The notes under the pieces were generated by a model. It was not told where the DNA came from, searched no databases, and was given only the letters and a program-made list of their open reading frames with translations. The translations under genes were made by a program, and so were the position numbers. This document shows, in pieces, positions 58,622 through 64,000 of a stretch of DNA of 64,000 bases (position 1 is its first letter; each line of letters begins with the position of its first letter). The stretch comes from BJHL01 sp040378885 (GTDB taxonomy: Bacteria > Planctomycetota > Phycisphaerae > Phycisphaerales > UBA1924), in contig JBKDAN010000031.1 in assembly GCA_046316615.1 (NCBI GenBank), positions 62,001-126,000 on the forward strand, written 5' to 3'.

Positions 58622-59965
58622 ATGACCACCCCCGACTTCAACCCGCGCTCCGCCTTCCTGCAAGACATGCAATGGCGCGGCCAGATCAACCAAGGCACCG
58701 ACCTTGTCGCCATGGACAAGTGGTTGTGCGAAGGCGACGCCGCGAGCAAGAAGGCGTACGTGGGCTTTGACCCCACCGCCGACAGCCTGACGATCGGCAA
58801 CCTCGTGGGCATCATGACGCTCGCTCGCTGGCAGCAGGCGGGACACACGCCTGTCGCACTGATGGGCGGCGCGACGGGCCTCATCGGCGACCCCAGCGGC
58901 AAGAGCGCCGAACGCACGCTCAACAGTGAGGACACGGTTCGCAAAAACGTCGAGCGCATCGCGACGATCTTCGCGGGCGGCGAGTTGTTCAACACCAACG
59001 CCACGGCCAACTCGCTCAAGATGGTCAACAACATCGACTGGCTCGGCACGATGGGCTTCCTCGAAGCTCTGCGCGAGATTGGCAAGCACTTCTCGGTCAA
59101 CATGATGATCCAGAAGGACAGTGTGAAAGCCCGCCTTGAGAGCCGCGAGCAGGGCATTAGCTACACCGAGTTCAGCTACATGCTTTTGCAGGCGTACGAC
59201 TTCTTCTGGCTGCACAAGCATGAAGGTGTCGCGACGCAGATGGGCGGGAGCGATCAGTTTGGGAACATCGTGGTTGGCAAAGACCTCATCGACAAGAAGT
59301 CCGCCGCTTCAGGTGTCGTCGCCGGTTCGGCGCATGGCCTTACCTGGCCCCTCGTCACCAAGTCCGATGGCACCAAGTTCGGCAAGACCGAATCCGGCGC
59401 GATCTGGTTGAAAGCCGATCGCACGTCGCCCTACGCATACTACCAGTTCTGGCTCAACGCCGCCGACGCGGACGTGGTGCGCTTCCTCAAGACCTTCACG
59501 TTCCTCACGCGTGAAGAAGTCGACGCGCTGGCTGCCAGCCAGCAGAGCAACCCCGGCGCACGCGAAGCGCAGCGTGCGCTGGCGCGCGAGGCTACACGCG
59601 TCCTCCACGGCAAAGCCGCGATGGAGAACGCGGAGGCGGCGGGCAAGGCGCTTTTCAGTGGCGACATTGGCGGGCTTGATCTCGCGACACTGCGAGATGT
59701 GTTCGCAAGCGTGCCCAACAAGGTGATGAGCAAGGCGAGCCTCGAAGGTGAAGGCGTCGCGGTGCTCGACATCCTGACGGACACGGACCTCAAGCTCGCC
59801 GCAAGCAAGCGTGAGGCGCGTGACTTCGTGAGTGCCAACGCGGTAACCGTGAACGGCAAGCCCGTGACGCTGGAATCGCGACTGAAAACCAGCGACCTGC
59901 TGCATGGCTGCTTCATCGCCATCCGCCGCGGAAAGAAGCAGTGGGCAGCAACGGAATGGAAGTGA
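58622..59965 (+). CDS. tyrS: Tyrosyl-tRNA synthetase
   Basis: 447 residues. The class I core has AYVGFDPTADSLTIGNLVGIM, where the HIGH signature reads TIGN, then GGATGLIGDPSGKSAERTL and the tyrosine-site segments SYMLLQAYDFFWL and MGGSDQFGNI. The KMSKS loop is KFGKTE, normal for the TyrS group. The C-terminal S4-like domain (EARDFVSANAVTVNGKPVT...GCFIAIRRGKKQW) binds the long variable arm of tRNA-Tyr. It charges tRNA-Tyr. Threonine in place of the first HIGH His is unusual for TyrRS but TIGN is used in some TrpRS. Confidence 0.96.
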   Translation: MTTPDFNPRSAFLQDMQWRGQINQGTDLVAMDKWLCEGDAASKKAYVGFDPTADSLTIGNLVGIMTLARWQQAGHTPVALMGGATGLIGDPSGKSAERTLNSEDTVRKNVERIATIFAGGELFNTNATANSLKMVNNIDWLGTMGFLEALREIGKHFSVNMMIQKDSVKARLESREQGISYTEFSYMLLQAYDFFWLHKHEGVATQMGGSDQFGNIVVGKDLIDKKSAASGVVAGSAHGLTWPLVTKSDGTKFGKTESGAIWLKADRTSPYAYYQFWLNAADADVVRFLKTFTFLTREEVDALAASQQSNPGAREAQRALAREATRVLHGKAAMENAEAAGKALFSGDIGGLDLATLRDVFASVPNKVMSKASLEGEGVAVLDILTDTDLKLAASKREARDFVSANAVTVNGKPVTLESRLKTSDLLHGCFIAIRRGKKQWAATEWK

Positions 59966-59996
59966 ACAGACGCGTAGGGCCGACGGGACGCCGGAC

Positions 59997-61577
59997 TCAC
60001 ACGCCGAGCTTTTCCGTCAGGAACGGCACCACCTGATCCATGCTCATGCGCGTCTGCTGACCCGTGTCGCGGTCGCGCATCGTCACGGTGTTGTCCTTCG
60101 CGGTTTCGCCGTCGATGGTGAAGCAGAACGGGCAGCCCGCTTCGTCCATGCGGGCGTAGCGCTTGCCGATGGTCTGCTTTTCATCGAACTCGATGAAGCC
60201 GATCTTGCCGAACTTCGCGCGAACGTCGTTGTACAGCTTCTCCGCGATCTCGGGCATGCCGTCCTTGGCCACCAGCGGGAAGATCGCCGCTTTGATCGGC
60301 GCGATGCGCGGATGCAGCTTCATGAACTCGGGGCTGGGACGCGATTCGTCCTTCGTGTAGGCCTCGCACAAGAGCGCGAGCACGCCGCGATCCAGGCCGG
60401 CCGCGGGCTCGATGCAGTGCGGCAGGTAGCGCTCGCCCCGACGGCTGCCGTTGGGCAACACCTCGCCGCGTTGCTGGTCAAAGTACTCCAACTTCGCGCC
60501 GCTGTGCTTCTGGTGCTGCGTCAGGTCGTAGTTCCCGCGGTGGGCGATGCCTTCGAGCTCGCCATAGCCCGGCGCGGTGAAGGGGAAGCGATACTCGACA
60601 TCGCTCGTGCCCACCGAGTAGTGCGAAAGCTCATCCTTGTCGTGTTCACGCAGAATGAGGTTGTCACCCGCGAGGCCGATGGACTGCCACCACGCCATGC
60701 GGAAGTCGCGCCAGAACTTGTACCACTCAAACGACTCGTCGGGGTGGCAGAAGAACTCAAGCTCGGCCTGTTCAAACTCGCGCGAGCGGAAGGTGTAGTT
60801 TCGCGGCGTGACTTCGTTGCGGAAGCTCGTACCCGTATTGCCGATGCCGAAAGGCACCTTGACGCGCGTGGTATCGACCACGTTCTTGAAGTTGGTGAAG
60901 ACGCCTTGCGCGGTTTCGGGCCGCATGTACGCAATGTCATTCTCACCCGCCGTCGCGCCGATGTACGTGCGGAACATGAGGTTGAACTGCTTGGGCTCAG
61001 TCAGCGTGCCGACCTTCTCGGCGTCGGGTGCGAGCACATTGCTGAACTGCGCGACGGGAATCGTCGTGAGCATCACCGTCTTCACGCTGCCGTACGCCTT
61101 CTCGGCCTTCTTCAGTTGTTTGGCTTCGCTGGGCGAATCCTTCATGTACGCAAAGAGCGGCTTGTCGCCCGCGTCACCACTCGCCGGCACATACACGCTC
61201 ACGTGGTCGTAGCGATAGCGGCCCTTGGTCTCTTTGCAGTCGACCATGGGATCGTTGAACCCGCCGACGTGCCCACTCGCCTCCCACACCTTCGGATGCT
61301 GGATGATGCGAGTCTCCACCGGCACGCAGTCCACGCGTTGCCCGCTGGGCCCCTTCTGCCCCCAGCACGGATTGAGAATCATGTCTTGCCACCACGCTTC
61401 GCGCAGGTTCTTCTTCATCTGCGCGCCCAGCGGGCCGTAATCCCAGAAGCCGTTGATGCCGCCGTAAATCTCGCTGGCTTGGTAGATGAAACCTCGCCGC
61501 TTGCAGAGCGACATGATGGCATCCATGGACTTGGGAGCGGGGCTGTTGGCAGGGTTGGCGGCGGGATCAGCGGTCAT
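59997..61577 (-). CDS. glyQS: Glycyl-tRNA synthetase, single-chain (class II)
   Basis: 526 residues. It is the alpha2 type (GlyS/GRS1-like), not the tetrameric glyQ plus glyS form. Evidence: MDAIMSLCKRRGFIYQASEIYGGINGFWDYGPLGAQMKKNLREAWW, the motif 2 region YMRPETAQGVFTNFKNV with GIGNTGTSFRNEVTPRNYTFRSREFEQAELEFF, motif 3 in EPAAGLDRGVLALLCEAY, and the C-terminal anticodon-binding domain (PRIAPIKAAIFPLVAKDG ... RYARMDEAGCPFCFTIDGE). The zinc-like CPFC pair is in the family's usual place. It converges on tyrS, 31 bases away, so two synthetases sit tail to tail. Confidence 0.96.
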   Translation of the reverse strand: MTADPAANPANSPAPKSMDAIMSLCKRRGFIYQASEIYGGINGFWDYGPLGAQMKKNLREAWWQDMILNPCWGQKGPSGQRVDCVPVETRIIQHPKVWEASGHVGGFNDPMVDCKETKGRYRYDHVSVYVPASGDAGDKPLFAYMKDSPSEAKQLKKAEKAYGSVKTVMLTTIPVAQFSNVLAPDAEKVGTLTEPKQFNLMFRTYIGATAGENDIAYMRPETAQGVFTNFKNVVDTTRVKVPFGIGNTGTSFRNEVTPRNYTFRSREFEQAELEFFCHPDESFEWYKFWRDFRMAWWQSIGLAGDNLILREHDKDELSHYSVGTSDVEYRFPFTAPGYGELEGIAHRGNYDLTQHQKHSGAKLEYFDQQRGEVLPNGSRRGERYLPHCIEPAAGLDRGVLALLCEAYTKDESRPSPEFMKLHPRIAPIKAAIFPLVAKDGMPEIAEKLYNDVRAKFGKIGFIEFDEKQTIGKRYARMDEAGCPFCFTIDGETAKDNTVTMRDRDTGQQTRMSMDQVVPFLTEKLGV

Positions 61578-61710
61578 AGGTCGCGATGATATGAGCCCGC
61601 CCGTCGCGGCACGAGTTCAGCAAACGCAGTGGTCCGCAAACATCCACCGCGCTCACGCATCACCACACCCAGCCCGCCACATCCCCGCGCGTTGCCAGTA
61701 TCATGCCGCG

Positions 61711-63024
61711 ATGTGGCGACGCCTCCTCATGCCCCGCGTCGATCCCGCTCTCACGCTGGGCGTCTTTCGCATCGCGCTCTGCATCGCCTGGCTCGTCGAA
61801 GTCTCGCCGCGCCTCGTCCGCCACTTCGCCCTCTACCCTCCCCAGCGCTGCTTCCCGCCCGGCATCTGGAGCCGCTTTGTCGAGCACCTGCCCGTCAACG
61901 TCGCGTGGCTCCCCGCCATCTACACGGTCTTCGTCATCGCGACGCTCACCGCCGCCGCTGGCTTCTGGACCCGCCTCTCGCTCGCCGTCTCGCTCCTCGC
62001 AGGCGGCTGGCTCCTCACCGTCCCGCAGTTCTTCGGGCACGTGGTGCATTACAACCACCTCATCTGGTTCGCGCTCGTCATGCTCGTCGCACCGTGTGAT
62101 GACCGTGTGAGCGTGCGCGCGTGGCTCGCCGCACGCCGCGGCCACCGCGAGCCCGCCGGCCCCGCCCACACCCTCGCACTCTGGAGCATCTTTGCCCTGC
62201 TGGGCGTGCTCTACTTCTTTCCTGGTCTGTGGAAAATGGTCCAGACCGGCTCGTACTGGCTCACGCCCAGCAATCTCATCACCATCATGCATCACAAGTG
62301 GTCGGGCGAGCCCGCAGGCATATTCTTCCTGCGCGTCGACCACATGCGCTGGCTGTACGGCGTCGGTGCCGTGATGACCGTCGCGTTCGAGCTCTCGTTC
62401 TGGTTCCTCGCTTTCCGCCGGCGCACACGCGTCGCGATTCTTGCGATCGGCATTGGCTTCCACCTCGCCATCTGGCTCGTGCTCGTCATCGACTTCATCT
62501 CGCTCATGGTCTGCCTCGCTGGCCTGCTCCTTGGCGTCTTCGCATCCGCAATCGCTCGCCCTTCCGCTGCAGTTCCAACCACGCTACCCACTCGCCGCGT
62601 CTGGCCCGTCGCGCTCATCGGCGGCACACTGCTCATCACGAACATCTTCGAAGGCATCACGCGTCGTAACGACTGGCCCCTCGCGTGCTATCCCACATTC
62701 GGCAAACGCTCCCAGCCCACGCGCGACTTCCTCATCATGCACGCACGGCTGCCAGACGGCCAGATCGTCCGCCGCGACGAGCTCTCTCTCAGTGCGTACA
62801 GCACCACCTCTCGCGCACGCTCGCTTTGCGATCGTGCCGACGCGATGGATGACGACATGCATCATCAACTTCGCGCGCTGTACACGCTTTGGACACGCCT
62901 CGAGCCGCCGCTCGCGGAAGCAACCGAAGTCTGGTTCGTGCGCCAGCACAAATTGGTGGACCCCGACGCACCCCAGCCGCTGCTGAGTGAGCTTGGGCTG
63001 TTTCGCTTCTCGCCTCTACCATGA
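61711..63024 (+). CDS. HTTM-family membrane protein
   Basis: 437 residues from ATG at 61711. It has a predicted set of membrane spans (LGVFRIALCIAWLVEVS, LPAIYTVFVIATLTAAAGF, LSLAVSLLAGGWLLTV, FGHVVHYNHLIWFALVMLVAP, LALWSIFALLGVLYFFPGLWKM, VGAVMTVAFELSFWFLAF, FHLAIWLVLVIDFISLMVCLAGLLLG). The segment FGHVVHYNHLIWF and the FPGLWKMVQTGSYWLTPSNL loop match the HTTM fold shared with vitamin-K-dependent gamma-carboxylase. The catalytic Lys of true carboxylases is not evident, so a carboxylase function is not claimed. The C-terminal 110 residues are soluble. The next gene starts 3 bases downstream. Confidence 0.8.
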   Translation: MWRRLLMPRVDPALTLGVFRIALCIAWLVEVSPRLVRHFALYPPQRCFPPGIWSRFVEHLPVNVAWLPAIYTVFVIATLTAAAGFWTRLSLAVSLLAGGWLLTVPQFFGHVVHYNHLIWFALVMLVAPCDDRVSVRAWLAARRGHREPAGPAHTLALWSIFALLGVLYFFPGLWKMVQTGSYWLTPSNLITIMHHKWSGEPAGIFFLRVDHMRWLYGVGAVMTVAFELSFWFLAFRRRTRVAILAIGIGFHLAIWLVLVIDFISLMVCLAGLLLGVFASAIARPSAAVPTTLPTRRVWPVALIGGTLLITNIFEGITRRNDWPLACYPTFGKRSQPTRDFLIMHARLPDGQIVRRDELSLSAYSTTSRARSLCDRADAMDDDMHHQLRALYTLWTRLEPPLAEATEVWFVRQHKLVDPDAPQPLLSELGLFRFSPLP

Positions 63025-63027
63025 CCC

Positions 63028-63912
63028 ATGGCGCAGGACGCTGTCGCACATGCCGAGAAGGTGACACTGGTTGGCATGCTCGTCAATGTCGCGCTTGCCG
63101 GCATCAAGCTGACGGCGGGGCTGGTGGGCCACAGTTACGCTCTGGTCGCGGACGCCATCGAATCGATGGGCGACATCGTCGCCTCCGTCGTCATCTGGGG
63201 CGGCTTGCGATACGCCAACCGCCCGCCCGATGAAGACCACCCCTACGGCCACGGCAAAGGCGAAGCCCTCGCCGCACTCGTGGTCTCCGCCATGCTCGTC
63301 GCCGCTGGCATTGGGATCGCCTTCAAGTCCGTGCACGAGATCATCACCCCGCATCATGCGCCTGCGCCGTTCACGCTCATCGTGCTCGTCGTCGTCGTTG
63401 CCGCGAAGGAAACGATGTTCCAGATCGCGCGCCGCGCCGCACGCAAAGCCGGCAGCAACGCGGTGGAAACCGACGCATGGCACCATCGCGCCGACGCCAT
63501 CACCTCCATCGCCGCGTTCATCGGCATCTCCGTCGCCCTCATTGGCGGCAAAGGCTGGGAACCAGCTGATGATGTCGCGGCACTGGTGGCAAGTGCTGTC
63601 ATCATCATCAACGGCGGCCTGCTGATGCGTCAGCCCCTCGCCGAACTTACCGACAAGACCCACGTCGCCACCGCCGCCAAAGCAGAAGCAATCGCCCGCA
63701 CCATCGAAGGCGTGCACGGCACCCACAAAGCCCACGCCCGCAAAAGCGGCCCGCGCGTCTACATCGACATGCACCTCGAAGTCGCCCCCGTCATGAGCGT
63801 CGCCGATGCGCACCTCGTCAGCGGCAAAGTGAAATCCGCCATCCGCCAGCAAATGCCCGAAGTGGCAAACGTGCTGATTCACATCGAGCCGGCACAAGAG
63901 CGCACGGCCTGA
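63028..63912 (+). CDS. Cation diffusion facilitator transporter
   Basis: 294 residues. It has the six-span CDF core: KVTLVGMLVNVALAGIKLTAGLVGHSYALVADAIESMGD with the first metal-site Asp pair, DEDHPYGHGKGEALAALVVSAML (the H-P-x-G-H-G-K-x-E motif), and ETDAWHHRADAITSIAAFIGI with the second site H-x3-D. The C-terminal cytoplasmic domain (GVHGTHKAHARKSGPRVYIDMHLEVAPVMSVADAHLVSGKVKSAI...VLIHIEP) is the metal-regulated ferredoxin-like fold. It exports a divalent metal such as Zn, Fe or Mn in exchange for protons; the metal is not decided. Confidence 0.95.
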   Translation: MAQDAVAHAEKVTLVGMLVNVALAGIKLTAGLVGHSYALVADAIESMGDIVASVVIWGGLRYANRPPDEDHPYGHGKGEALAALVVSAMLVAAGIGIAFKSVHEIITPHHAPAPFTLIVLVVVVAAKETMFQIARRAARKAGSNAVETDAWHHRADAITSIAAFIGISVALIGGKGWEPADDVAALVASAVIIINGGLLMRQPLAELTDKTHVATAAKAEAIARTIEGVHGTHKAHARKSGPRVYIDMHLEVAPVMSVADAHLVSGKVKSAIRQQMPEVANVLIHIEPAQERTA

Positions 63913-63939
63913 GAGCCCGGGCCACCTACGCCAAACCGC

Positions 63940-64000
63940 TCACTTCTTCTCCGTCGCCTCAATCGCCAGCATCGCCGCACCGAAGATGCCCGCCGCGTCA
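63940..64000 (-). CDS. C-terminal end of a ROK-family kinase, partial
   Basis: Only the last 19 residues are in the window: DAAGIFGAAMLAIEATEKK followed by TGA at 63942-63940. The A-G-x-x-G-A-A-x-L-A pattern is the usual end of ROK glucokinases and related sugar kinases. The remainder of the gene lies beyond the right edge, so the substrate cannot be judged. Confidence 0.5.
   Translation of the reverse strand, partial: DAAGIFGAAMLAIEATEKK

Noticed and set aside
61711..63024. Vitamin-K-dependent gamma-carboxylase
   Set aside because: The HTTM fold is shared, but the catalytic Lys environment and reductase partner are not seen.
1..64000. CRISPR arrays, rRNA or tRNA genes
   Set aside because: No regularly spaced repeats and no tRNA-like T-arm signal other than that of tmRNA were found by reading; a covariance-model scan would be needed to exclude a tRNA fully.

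Overview
The window is GC-rich bacterial chromosome and fits Planctomycetota, most likely class Phycisphaerae. The supporting signs are two secreted diheme peroxidases that end in duplicated dockerin-like repeats (core IDFN.NGV.PEDQDV.DFF), a long operon of DUF58, BatA-type, vWA and glutamine-rich coiled-coil proteins, small zinc-ribbon membrane proteins, a RAYT transposase, and an S13-S11-rpoA-L17 cluster without S4. The placement rests on family knowledge and protein style, because no 16S gene is present.

Layout. 1-7.2 kb (minus strand) is a surface-polysaccharide export operon: ABC-2 permease (Wzm-like), ABC ATPase with C-terminal cargo domain (Wzt-like), a double methyltransferase with a long coiled coil, and a GT4-GT2 glycosyltransferase that runs off the left edge. 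7.2-10.6 kb carries aat, tmRNA (ssrA), a DUF3592-like membrane protein, an orphan CoA-transferase subunit A and an unknown membrane protein. 10.6-14.5 kb holds two tandem MauG/CcpA-like peroxidases. 14.6-17.6 kb holds an HhH-GPD DNA glycosylase, a NIF3-family protein and a flagellar rod/hook protein. 17.6-20.3 kb is feoAB behind a perfect Fur-like palindrome.

20.4-33.2 kb is a seven-gene collinear operon with mostly ATGA overlaps: DUF58, BatA/vWA, vWA, a 1247-aa coiled-coil membrane protein, a poly-Q secreted protein, a prenyltransferase-fold protein and an NPCBM-like protein. It is the best candidate here for an undescribed envelope system. 33.2-41.4 kb (minus) holds a zinc-ribbon protein, an HDOD regulator and a nonulosonic-acid pathway (neuC, neuB, neuA) led by a very large Maf-type protein fused to a cytidylyltransferase-like region and an apparently cysteine-less radical-SAM-like region. 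This is probably a flagellin glycosylation locus.

41.5-44.4 kb holds an NTF2-like membrane protein, a META lipoprotein, an M24 peptidase and a tiny Cys-rich lipoprotein. 44.5-50.7 kb is the distal spc/alpha ribosomal cluster (map, infA, rpmJ, rpsM, rpsK, rpoA, rplQ; no rpsD), interrupted by an opposite-strand sugar epimerase and decorated with hairpins and purine-rich heptamer repeats. 50.9-55.1 kb holds scpB, a second DUF58 gene and a TgpA-like transglutaminase. 55.2-57.9 kb holds a PilZ/YcgR-like protein, a glycine-zipper lipoprotein behind a sigma-E-like promoter, and a secreted unknown. 57.9-58.6 kb is a RAYT transposase between two inverted REP palindromes. 58.6-64 kb holds tyrS, glyQS, an HTTM-type membrane protein, a cation diffusion facilitator and the C-terminal end of a ROK kinase.

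No CRISPR array, rRNA, tRNA, prophage or integron was recognised. No gene-free stretch exceeds about 240 bases. Protein functions are assigned from motifs read by eye; no database search was run.
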